Assembly: GCA_021286885.1 (NCBI GenBank)
Contig: JAJTBM010000056.1
Span: forward strand, 1 to 11,729
Length of the DNA: 11,729 nt
DNA from: Rhodocyclales bacterium
GTDB lineage: Bacteria > Pseudomonadota > Gammaproteobacteria > Burkholderiales > Rhodocyclaceae
Direction of reading: 5' to 3'
The translations under genes were made by a program, and so were the position numbers. This document shows, piece by piece, positions 1 through 9,200 of this stretch (position 1 is its first letter; each line of letters begins with the position of its first letter). The notes below the pieces were generated by a model, which saw only the letters and a program-made list of their open reading frames with translations, was not told the origin of the DNA and ran no database searches.

Positions 1-1
1 C

Positions 2-3000
2 AGCAACTCCAATACCGCTACAACCAGTCTGGCAACCCAGAATAATCTGGGGGTGACCAAGCAGTTCACGCCCAATGTGGTCAAGCCGGGCAGCCGTTCG
101 CGTTTGCGTCTGACCTTTTACAACCCGACGGGCCTGGCCATCAGCAGTCTGCAGGTGACCGACACCATGCCCGCCGGGGTCACGATCCCCAGTGGCCCGA
201 ACCCGACCACCACGTGTACTGGTGCGACGGTGACTTCGCCAGCGGTGAATCAGGTGCATGTGGAAGGGGCTTCCCTGCCCGCGACCGTGAATGCCACTTG
301 CTACGCTGAAATCGATGTCTATGTGGCAGCGCAGAACGATTACACCAACGTGATCCCTGCGGGGGATGTGTCGGCCTTGTCCGGCTCAAGCGTGGTCAAG
401 AACTCCCAGCCGACCTCCGATGTGCTGCGCGCACGTCAGCCCATCGTTGTACACAAGGCCATTACCAGCCTGACCCTGGATAGCGGCAATCCGTCGGGCT
501 TCACCACGGGTTCGGCCTCCACGACGCCGGGGACGGCTGCCACACTGACCATCCGGCTGACCAACCCCAATGCGGCCGCCAGCAATACGGATGGTGCCCT
601 GAATGCAGTGGCCTTCACTGACACTTTGCCCAGCAACCTGGTGATCGCCCAGACGCCCAACGCCTCTACGACCTGTAGCGGTGGCTTGCTGCTGGCTTCT
701 GCCTCGGGCACCACCATTCGTCTGAGCGGCGCCATGATTCCTGCGGGGGCCAGCTGCGATGTGAAGGTGGACGTACTGTCCAATACCCCGGGCAGCTATA
801 CCAACACGATTGCTGCAGGCGCGCTGTATTCCTACGAAGGCGTGACCAATGAAGAGGCGACCAGCGCTCGGCTGGTGGTGTCTGCCCCGCCTGCCGTGGC
901 CAAGCAGTTCTCCCCGGCCGTGATGTCCTCGGGGGGCAAGAGCACGCTCACCATCTATCTGAATAACAGCAACACCACGGCGGCCACGCTGACCTCCGAT
1001 CTGGTGGATACCCTGCCCAACACGCCGGGCGCCATGACCGTGCTGAGCCCGAATGGGCTCAGCACGACTTGCCCGGGTACCGTGTCTGCGCCTGCTGGTG
1101 GGACAACCATCACCTATCCGACTGGCGCCCTGGTGCCGGCAGGGGGGTGCAGCATCAGCGTGGACGTGACTGCCACCACCGCCGGGGATTACACCAACTA
1201 CATCCCCGTGGGAGCCCTCAAGACCACCCATGGCTTCAACCAGACCCAGGCCAGTGCCACCGTTTCGGTGAGCGCCCAGGGTTTCATCTCGGGTCGGGTG
1301 TTCCAAGATAACTCCGTGACGCCGGATGGGGTCTATCAGGCCGGAACGGATGCGCCCCTCTCGGGTATCAGCATGCAATTGCGCAGCGGCAACACTTGCG
1401 CAGGCACCCTGCTGGCCACGGGGAGTACCGATAGCCAGGGGACTTACCTGTTCTCCGGGCTGGCGGTTGGCACTTATTCGGTCTGCCAGACCGCCCAGCC
1501 GAGCGGTACGGTGAACGGGATCACCACGGCGGGTACGATTCAGACCGTGAATGGCAGCACCGGCACAGCTGGTGCTGCGAGCAACCCCACCAGCACCACC
1601 AGCCAGATTGCCGGGATTGTGCTGAATGGCGGTGGTTCGGGCGGTGAAATCAGCGGCGCCATCAACAACAACTTTGCCGAAGTTGTTCAGTCCACCCTCT
1701 CGGGTCAGGTGTTCCTCGACCAGAACAACAATGGTGTGCTGAATGCTGCCGATAGCGGCATCTCTGGCGTGGCCATCCAACTGCTCAATGGCAGTGGTAC
1801 GGTCGTGGCCAGTACGACCACTGACAGCAGCGGTAACTACAGCTTTGCAAACCTCACCCCGGGGACCTACTCGATTGTTGAGCCCACCCAGCCGGCGGGC
1901 ACGTCCAACGGCCTCACGGTGGCGGGCAGCGTGGGCAATGGCGGAAGCGCAGGCACGGTCAGCGGCCTGACCACCCTGCCGAGCCGGATCAGTACCCTGA
2001 TCCTGCCGCCTAACACCACCTCCACGGGGAACAACTTTGCTGAAATTCCGAATACCCGCACCGTTTCGGGCAAGGTGTTCCTGGATATCAACAACAACGG
2101 TGCTTTCAACAGCGGTAGTGATAGCGGGATTGCGGGCCAGACCGTCACCCTGACCGGGACGGATATCAATGGCAATCCGGTGAGCCTGAGCGCCACGACC
2201 ACGGCGGACGGTAGCTACATCTTCAACGCGGTGCCGGAAGGGAGCAACTACACCCTCAACCAGCCCAGCCAGCCCACCGGTACGGTGAACGGTACGACCA
2301 CGGCCGGGAGCGCAGGCGGTAGCGCCAGCAACCCGACCGCGACCTCCAGCCGGATCACCGGGATCAGCCTGACGGGCAGCACCACCGTTTCGTCGGATAA
2401 CAACTTTGCCGAAACGTCGGTACCACCTTCTGTGGGCAAGCAGTTCTCCCCGGCGGTTATTTCTGCCGGTGACAAGAGCACCCTGACCATCTATCTGACC
2501 AACACCACGCCGGTGGCCGCGACCCTCACCAGTGCGCTGGTGGACACGCTGCCCACGACGCCGGGGCCCCTGGTGGTGGCCACGCCGAACAATCTGAGCA
2601 CCACCTGCCCGGGTAGCCCGGTGGCGGTGGCTGGGAGCGGCACGGTCAGCTACCCGTCGGGGGCCACGCTGCCCGCAGGTGGGTGCAGCATTAGTGTGGA
2701 TGTCACCACCACCACTTCTGGCAACTATGTAAACACCATTCCGGTGGGGGCTCTGCAAACCACCCTGGGCAACAACGCGGCCGCAGCGACGGCGCCCCTG
2801 CAGGTCAACAGCAAGGGCTACATCTCTGGTCGGGTGTTCCAGGACAACTCGGTGACGCCGGATGGCATTTACCAGGCCGGGACGGATACGCCCTTGGCGG
2901 GCGTGAGCATCGAGCTGCGTAACGGTGCAAACTGCGCGGGCAGCCTCGTGAGCACCACCCCCACCGATAGCGTGGGCAACTACCTGTTCTCCCTGCTTTC

Positions 3001-6000
3001 TGCGGGCACCTACTCGGTGTGCCAGCCCAGCCAGCCTAGTGGCAGCGTCAATGGCATCACCACTGCCGGCTCCATTGTGTCGGTGAGCGGAAGTACCGGT
3101 AGCGCCGGCGCAGCCAGCAACCCGACCAGCACCAGCAGCCAGATCGCTGGCATTGTGCTGAACGCCAATGGGGGTGGGACCGCGATTAGCGGCGCCATCA
3201 ACAACAACTTTGCCGAAGTGGTGCAATCCACCATTTCGGGCACGGTGTTCCGGGACCAGAACAATAATGGTGTCCAGAATGCCGGGGATACCGGGATTGC
3301 CGGGGTGACGGTGCAGCTGTTGAACGCCAGCAACACCGTGGTGGCAACCACCACGACGGATGCCAGCGGTAACTACAGCTTCTCCAACCTGAATCCGGGG
3401 ACGTATTCCATCCTTGAGCCCACCCAGCCGGCTGACACCTCCAACGGGGTGACGGTGGCGGGGAGTGTGGGCAATGGCGGCACGGCAGGTACGGCCAGTG
3501 CCACCACAACCCTGCCGAGCCGGATCAGCACGCTGGTGCTGCCGCCCAACACCACGTCCAGCGGCAACAACTTTGCCGAGATTGCCAACAACCGGACCCT
3601 CTCGGGCCGGGTGTTCCTGGACTACAACAACAACGGCAGCTTTAACTCTGGGACCGATCAGGGCCTGGGCGGTCAGGTCATCACCCTGACGGGTACCGAC
3701 ATCAACGGCAACCCGGTGAGCCTCACCACCACCACGGCCAGCGATGGTACTTACACCTTCAGCAACGTGCCGGAAGGGACCAACTACACCCTGACCCAGG
3801 GCAGCCAGCCGGCGGGTACCAGCAATGGCACCACCACCGCCGGGACTGCTGGCGGTACGGGCAGCAACCCGACCAGCACCACCAGCCGCATCACCGGCAT
3901 CAACCTGTCGGGCAGCACGACGGGCAGTGCCAACAACAACTTTGCCGAGCTGCCGGGTGCCATTCCCGACCTGGCCATCAGCAAGACCCACACCCCCAGC
4001 AGCTTTGGGGATGGCAGTAGCACGGGCGCCTTCACCATCAGCCCCTCCAATGTGGGGAGTGTGGCCACCAGTGGCAGCATCAGCGTGGTGGATACCCTGC
4101 CGGCGGGTTTGACGCCGACCAGCGCCAGCGGTACCGGCTGGGCCTGCGCCATTGCGGGTCAGGTGGTGACATGCACGAGCAGCAACGTGATCGCCGCCAC
4201 CGGCAGCGGCACCCCCATCACCATCAAGGTGAAGGTGGGCTCAGGCCTGGTGGGCAATACCCTGGTGAATACCGCCGTGATTTCGGGTGGTGGTGAGCCC
4301 AGCGGGTTTGAGTCCAACAACACGGCCACCGATAGCGTGACCATCGTGGCTTCGGCCTCGGTGTCCGGCCACGTCTGGCGTGATACCAATCACAATCGGG
4401 CCCTGGACAGCGGTGAAACCGTGCTTGCAGGTTGGGGCGTGGAGCTGCTGTACAACGGCAGCGTGATTGGCTCCACCACCAGCGATGCCAGCGGTGCCTA
4501 CAGCTTCACCAACCTGTCGCCGGGGGCGGGCTACCAGATCCGCTTCCGCGAACCCAAGACCGGCACCATCTTTGGTTATCCGGTGCCCAACGAAGCCGGC
4601 TCCAGCTACACCAATGGCGTGGTGAGCACCACCAACCCCACCGGGGCCAACACCTCCACCGGGGTACTGGACAGCATGACCCTGAGCGCCGGTAGCAATG
4701 TGGTGCAACAGAGTCTGCCGGTGGACCCCAGCGGTGTTGTATACGACGCCGTGACCCGCAAGCCGGTGAGTGGTGCGGTGGTGACCATCAGCGGCCCGAG
4801 TGGCTTCAACGAGAGCATGGTGGTGGGCGGCAGCGCAACCCAGACCACCAGCACGGACGGGATCTACCAGTTCCTGCTGACCAGCGCGGCGCCGGCGGGG
4901 GTGTACACCCTCAGCATCACCAGCTACCCGTCTGGCTATCAGGCCTCCACCCTGATCCCGGTGTGCTCCAACGTCTTGAGCGTGGGCAGCACCCCGAGCC
5001 CGGCCCTGGTGCAGAACAGCAATGAGGCACCGGCCACTTCGGCGGCCACCCACAACGCAGCCACCTGCCCGAGCGCTTCGAGCGGGCTGGCCGGCACGGC
5101 GGGTTCCACCCAGTTCTATTTCAGCTTCGTGCTGACGCCGGGGGTGTCGGCCAGCGTGATCAACAACCACATCCCGCTGGATCCCCTCTCGGGCGGCAGC
5201 ATTGTGGTGACCAAGACCACGCCCAAGCTCAACGTGACCCGGGGCGAGATGGTGCCTTACACCATCACCGCCACCAACACCTTGAGCACGGCAGCGCCCA
5301 ACATCACGGTGCGGGATCTGATGCCTCCGGGCTTCAAGTACCGGATGGGCAGCGCGATCCTGAACGGTTCCCATCTGGAGCCCACCGTGGCGGGCCGCAC
5401 CCTGAGCTGGGCCAACCAGACCTTTGCTGGCTCCGAGAAGAAGACCTACCGTCTGATCCTCACCGTGGGTACCGGCGTGTCGGAAGGCAAGTATGTGAAT
5501 ACCGCCTGGGCCCTCAACGGCCTGACCGGCAACAGCGTATCCAACACCGCCACTGCCACCGTGCAGGTGGTGCCGGATCCGACCTTCGACTGCTCCGACA
5601 TCATCGGCAAGGTGTTCGATGACCGGAACGCCAATGGCTACCAGGACGAAGGCGAGCCGGGCATCCCCAACGTGCGGATTGCCACCGTGCGTGGCCTGCT
5701 GGTGACCTCGGATGCGGATGGTCGCTTCCACGTGGCCTGCGCCGACATTCCCCAGATGGACCGGGGCAGCAACTTCATCATGAAGCTGGACGAGCGCACC
5801 CTGCCTTCGGGCTACCGCCTCACCACCGAGAACCCGCGTGTGGTTCGTACCACCCGGGGCAAGATGGTGAAGCTGAACTTCGGCGCAGCCATCCACAAGG
5901 TGTATCGCCTGGATGTGGATCAGCGGGCTTACACCGACAACGGCGAGCAACTGCGTGACCCCTGGACCGAGCAGCTGCGTCTGCTGGTGCTCCAGTTGCA

Positions 6001-6223
6001 GGAGCGCCCGGCGGTGCTGCGCCTGGCCTACCACGTGGGCCCGGATGAAGCCGAAGAGGATGCACACAAGCGTCAGGCGCGCCTGAGCGACTGGATACAG
6101 CGGCTGTATGCCGAGCGTCCGCGCCAGGAGAGCGAGGCGGATCAGCCCCAGGACAAGGAGCGGAAGATCCCGCCGCTGGTGATTGAAATGGAAACCGTAG
6201 CCACCAAGGGGGCCAAGCAATGA
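2..6223 (+). CDS. Giant modular DUF11 / SdrD_B-repeat envelope protein (5' partial)
   Basis: The frame is open from the left edge, so the real start lies upstream; the GTG at 53 is an internal Val codon inside a domain. Of 2,073 visible residues (residue 1 = nt 2-4), the modules in order are: DUF11-like domains at about 14-145, 146-295 and 296-426; SdrD_B-like units at 427-563, 564-684 and 685-807; a second copy of the last four modules (DUF11-like 808-938, SdrD_B 939-1319); a typical DUF11 domain at 1320-1451 with the DTLPAGL motif; two carboxypeptidase-regulatory-like domains at 1452-1728; DUF11 at 1729-1860; a Cna-B-like unit at 1861-1966; and a C-terminal module at 1967-2073. Cna-B-type loops such as DQNNNG and DINNNG recur and could bind calcium. 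Cysteines occur in pairs per module, which fits export to an oxidising compartment. There is no LPXTG signal and no membrane segment. These families form rod-like surface stalks or adhesins; that role is inferred here. The gene overlaps and is probably co-translated with the barrel gene. Low-complexity Thr/Ser/Gly/Asn composition is normal for the family. Confidence 0.95.
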   Translation, partial: SNSNTATTSLATQNNLGVTKQFTPNVVKPGSRSRLRLTFYNPTGLAISSLQVTDTMPAGVTIPSGPNPTTTCTGATVTSPAVNQVHVEGASLPATVNATCYAEIDVYVAAQNDYTNVIPAGDVSALSGSSVVKNSQPTSDVLRARQPIVVHKAITSLTLDSGNPSGFTTGSASTTPGTAATLTIRLTNPNAAASNTDGALNAVAFTDTLPSNLVIAQTPNASTTCSGGLLLASASGTTIRLSGAMIPAGASCDVKVDVLSNTPGSYTNTIAAGALYSYEGVTNEEATSARLVVSAPPAVAKQFSPAVMSSGGKSTLTIYLNNSNTTAATLTSDLVDTLPNTPGAMTVLSPNGLSTTCPGTVSAPAGGTTITYPTGALVPAGGCSISVDVTATTAGDYTNYIPVGALKTTHGFNQTQASATVSVSAQGFISGRVFQDNSVTPDGVYQAGTDAPLSGISMQLRSGNTCAGTLLATGSTDSQGTYLFSGLAVGTYSVCQTAQPSGTVNGITTAGTIQTVNGSTGTAGAASNPTSTTSQIAGIVLNGGGSGGEISGAINNNFAEVVQSTLSGQVFLDQNNNGVLNAADSGISGVAIQLLNGSGTVVASTTTDSSGNYSFANLTPGTYSIVEPTQPAGTSNGLTVAGSVGNGGSAGTVSGLTTLPSRISTLILPPNTTSTGNNFAEIPNTRTVSGKVFLDINNNGAFNSGSDSGIAGQTVTLTGTDINGNPVSLSATTTADGSYIFNAVPEGSNYTLNQPSQPTGTVNGTTTAGSAGGSASNPTATSSRITGISLTGSTTVSSDNNFAETSVPPSVGKQFSPAVISAGDKSTLTIYLTNTTPVAATLTSALVDTLPTTPGPLVVATPNNLSTTCPGSPVAVAGSGTVSYPSGATLPAGGCSISVDVTTTTSGNYVNTIPVGALQTTLGNNAAAATAPLQVNSKGYISGRVFQDNSVTPDGIYQAGTDTPLAGVSIELRNGANCAGSLVSTTPTDSVGNYLFSLLSAGTYSVCQPSQPSGSVNGITTAGSIVSVSGSTGSAGAASNPTSTSSQIAGIVLNANGGGTAISGAINNNFAEVVQSTISGTVFRDQNNNGVQNAGDTGIAGVTVQLLNASNTVVATTTTDASGNYSFSNLNPGTYSILEPTQPADTSNGVTVAGSVGNGGTAGTASATTTLPSRISTLVLPPNTTSSGNNFAEIANNRTLSGRVFLDYNNNGSFNSGTDQGLGGQVITLTGTDINGNPVSLTTTTASDGTYTFSNVPEGTNYTLTQGSQPAGTSNGTTTAGTAGGTGSNPTSTTSRITGINLSGSTTGSANNNFAELPGAIPDLAISKTHTPSSFGDGSSTGAFTISPSNVGSVATSGSISVVDTLPAGLTPTSASGTGWACAIAGQVVTCTSSNVIAATGSGTPITIKVKVGSGLVGNTLVNTAVISGGGEPSGFESNNTATDSVTIVASASVSGHVWRDTNHNRALDSGETVLAGWGVELLYNGSVIGSTTSDASGAYSFTNLSPGAGYQIRFREPKTGTIFGYPVPNEAGSSYTNGVVSTTNPTGANTSTGVLDSMTLSAGSNVVQQSLPVDPSGVVYDAVTRKPVSGAVVTISGPSGFNESMVVGGSATQTTSTDGIYQFLLTSAAPAGVYTLSITSYPSGYQASTLIPVCSNVLSVGSTPSPALVQNSNEAPATSAATHNAATCPSASSGLAGTAGSTQFYFSFVLTPGVSASVINNHIPLDPLSGGSIVVTKTTPKLNVTRGEMVPYTITATNTLSTAAPNITVRDLMPPGFKYRMGSAILNGSHLEPTVAGRTLSWANQTFAGSEKKTYRLILTVGTGVSEGKYVNTAWALNGLTGNSVSNTATATVQVVPDPTFDCSDIIGKVFDDRNANGYQDEGEPGIPNVRIATVRGLLVTSDADGRFHVACADIPQMDRGSNFIMKLDERTLPSGYRLTTENPRVVRTTRGKMVKLNFGAAIHKVYRLDVDQRAYTDNGEQLRDPWTEQLRLLVLQLQERPAVLRLAYHVGPDEAEEDAHKRQARLSDWIQRLYAERPRQESEADQPQDKERKIPPLVIEMETVATKGAKQ
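887..2422 (+). repeat. In-frame tandem duplication, copy 1 (512 codons)
   Basis: This is the first copy of a four-module block: one DUF11-like domain starting PPAVAKQFSPAV, then three SdrD_B units each closing on NNFAE (nt 1667-1681, 2030-2044, 2399-2413). Every anchor checked (block start, first SdrD_B start 1280, second 1691, third 2051, final NNFAE) has its partner exactly 1536 bases downstream. Edges are approximate to a few codons. Confidence 0.9.
2423..3958 (+). repeat. In-frame tandem duplication, copy 2 (512 codons)
   Basis: This is the second copy of the block, starting PPSVGKQFSPAV, with NNFAE unit ends at 3203-3217, 3566-3580 and 3935-3949. A hand alignment of the first SdrD_B unit gives about 103 of 137 residues identical to copy 1. 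The first 60 bases of that unit differ at about 10 positions, many of them third codon positions. The duplication is therefore not recent, yet no net insertion or deletion is seen between anchors. Confidence 0.9.
6207..6212 (+). promoter_or_regulatory. Ribosome binding site of the barrel gene
   Basis: AGGGGG lies seven bases before the ATG at 6220, inside the last codons of the upstream gene. It favours the ATG at 6220 over the in-frame ATG at 6241, which has no comparable Shine-Dalgarno sequence, although starting at 6241 would give a more conventional short signal peptide. The ATGA overlap suggests translational coupling. Confidence 0.7.
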
Positions 6224-9200
6224 AGCGCACCGCCCTCAAGATGAAGCGTATCTCCCTCTGTGTGCTGGCCGCCCTGGGCACTGTCCAGGGCCTGCCGGTG
6301 TGGGCCGAAGAGGCCGATGCCGCGCCCGAAACCGGTACCGAGGCCGAGCAACACCCGGAAGGCAAGCGGGTGGATAACGCCCGGGTGGATCTGCACCGCA
6401 TCCCGCCCTCCGCCGAGGCGCTGCCCGGGGCATCCTTGCCGGTGTCCGGCCTGATCCGTCAGGAAGCGCCGCGCCAGGGCAATGAGCCCCAGGCGGCGGC
6501 TGACTGTGGCGGCACGGTGCTGCCCAGCGCAGCACCGGCAGGGGCCGACCTGCCCTTCCGGATCACGGTGGATGGGGAAACCCTGGAAACCGGCGAGCCC
6601 ATCCACGAGGCAGACCGCCAGCGCTGTACCGACGTGGCCCTCTCCCGGGCCGACATCCAGGTCAAGTACGACGATCTGGCCGCCAAGCCCTCCCTCAACG
6701 TATGGGCGACCCCCGGGGTGGCGGTGCGCGGCGAGCCGACCGAGTTCCGTGCGTACGCCAACTATGTGAGCTGGCTGCGCAAGGTGGAGCTGCGCATCTT
6801 CCGTCGGGGCCAGCGCCCGGACGAAACGCCCGTCACCGTGCTGCCCATGGATTGGGTCAAGCCCACCGCCTGGAACGTGCCCCGGGATGCGGAAGACACC
6901 TATGTGTATCTGCTGCGTGTCTATGACGAAAAGGGCCGCTTCGACGAAACCGCCCTCAAGACCCTGACCGTCCAGAGCCGGCGCCGGATCGAGAGCGATC
7001 TGGACAAGCCCGAGCGGGAAGCCCTCACCGGCTGGGGCGAGAACGCCCTCAGTCTGCGCAACATCCCGGTCAAGGGCGGCACCATCACCGTGAGCGGCAG
7101 CCAGATCGAACCGGGCCAGCAGGTGTCGGCCCTGGGCCTGCCTGTGCCGGTGGACCCGAAGGGCCGCTTCGTGCTGCGCCAGATTCTGCCCGCCGGCCCC
7201 CAGTCGGTGGATGTGGAAGTGACCCAGCCCGATGGCCGTAGCCTCACCTTCCGGCGCAGTCTGTCTATTCCCGACAATGATTGGTTCTACGTGGCCCTGG
7301 CGGATCTGACCCTGGGCCGCAACCGGGTGAATGGCCCGGCAGAGTTGGTGACCGGGGATACCCAGCATTACAAGAACGAAACCCATATCGATGGGCGTGG
7401 TGCCTTCTACCTGAAGGGGATGATCAAGGGCGACTGGCTGCTGACCGCTGCGGCGGACACCCGCGAACAGCCGCTCCAGCATCTGTTCACCAACTTTACG
7501 TCCAAAGACCCGCGCTACCTGTTGCGTAACATCGACCCCAATGTGTACTACCCCGTGTATGGGGATGACAGCACCACCGTGGATGGGGCGCCCACCCAGG
7601 GCAAGTTTTACGTGCGCCTGGAAAAGGGCGACTCCCATGTGATGTGGGGGAGTTTCCGCACCCAATGGACGGGTAGCGAGCTGATCCAGTATTCCCGGGG
7701 CCTGTACGGGGCTGGGGCGCGCTACCGTTCGGAAGACACCACCAGCTTCGGCGAAAAGCAGACAGCGGTGGATGGTTTCGCGGCGGATCCGGGCACCCTG
7801 GCGGCCCGGGATGAGTTCCGGGGCACGGGCGGCTCCCTCTACTATCTGCGCCACCTGGACATCACCCAGGGCTCGGAGCGGGTGTGGGCCGAAGTGCGGG
7901 ACAAGGATTCCGGATTGGTACTGGAGCGCAAGGAACTGAGCGCTTCTCAGGATTACGACATCAACTACCTGCAAGGCCGAGTGCTGTTGCGCGAGCCCCT
8001 GTCATCCACTGCCGGGGGCGGTGGGGTGGTGTTTACCTCCAGCCTCAACGGCAATCCGGTCTATCTGGTCACCACCTACGAGTACGTACCGGGCGTGACG
8101 GCGGTTTCCGAGTTTGCCGCCGGGGTGCGGGCATCCCAGTGGATCACCGATCAGATCAAGGTCGGTGCCACCAGCTACCACCAGGGCGAAGGCGGCGCCG
8201 ATCAGACCCTGAAGGGCGCCGATGTGACCTGGCGCATGGGGCCGGGCACCTCCATCAAGGCCGAAATGGCCCGTTCCAATGGCACGGGGAATGGTTCCAG
8301 CACCTCCACCACCGGCGGTTTCAGTTTCGACAGCCTCACCTCCACCGGTCAGGCGGCCACCGCCAAGCGGGTGGACGCCAGCGTCGATCTGGCCGAAGTG
8401 GTGGATGGGGGCAAGGGCCGAGTACAGATGTATTGGCAGGACAAGCAAAAGGGCTTCTCCTCGCCAGGCCAGATCTACCTGAACAGCGAAGCGGTCCGGC
8501 AGGTGGGTTTCAGAGGCACGCTACCCCTGAGCGAGCGGGACGAGCTGGTGTTCAAGGGTGATGAACGCAACGCCCAGACCCAGGACGCCTCCAACATCGA
8601 AGTGGGCCTGCGCCACAAGATTGATGAAGAGTGGACCGGCACCCTGGGGATGCGCTACGACAAGCGCGAAACCATCGCCGCTGCCGTCACCCAATACACC
8701 CAGAACGGCAGTCGCAACGACGTGATCGCCCGGGCCGACTATCGCCCCTTCCGCAACGAAGAGGGCGTGCCGCCGGGCACCCGCGAAGATTGGTCGGCCT
8801 ATGGCTTCGTGCAAGGTACCACCGAGCACACCGGCAACCGGGATGTGAACAACCGGGCTGGGCTGGGCGGCTCCTGGCAGCTCACCGAGCGGGTGCGCCT
8901 GCTGGCTGAAGGCTCGGGCGGCAGCCTGGGGGCCGGGGGCAAGCTGGGCACCGATTACCGGGTGAATGATCGCAGCAATGTGTACCTGAACTACGTGCTC
9001 GAAACCGAAAACCCGGATCTCACCTACCGGGGCCAGACCGGCACCTGGGTGTCCGGCAGCGAGTACCGGGTCAGCGAGGGAATGCGCTTGTTTGGCGAAA
9101 ACAAGATGACCCACAGCGCCGGCCCCCAAAGCCTGACCAACGCGTTCGGGGTGGATCTCTCGCCCAACGACCGCTGGAACTACGGCATCAAGTACGAAAC

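Noticed and set aside
53..55. GTG as the start of the repeat protein
   Set aside because: The frame stays open to the window edge with family-typical sequence (SLATQNNLGVTKQF), and the GTG falls inside the first strand of a DUF11-like domain. The true start is upstream.
887..3958. Regular repeats as a CRISPR array or minisatellite
   Set aside because: The repeats are long, in frame, diverged at wobble positions and encode known module types. There are no short identical repeats with unique spacers.
386..3991. 1,201-codon open frame on the - strand
   Set aside because: It is an antisense shadow of the repeat gene. Its product is rich in Gly, Arg, His and Ala with no coherent domains, and its internal repetition simply mirrors the duplicated coding block on the + strand.
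4241..6220. 659-codon open frame on the - strand
   Set aside because: It lies wholly under the strongly supported + strand gene, has shadow-type Gly/His/Arg composition, and shows no recognisable motif.
6142..7974. 610-codon open frame on the - strand
   Set aside because: It is antisense to the signal peptide and conserved domains of the barrel gene and has no domain of its own. Long antisense frames are expected at this GC content.
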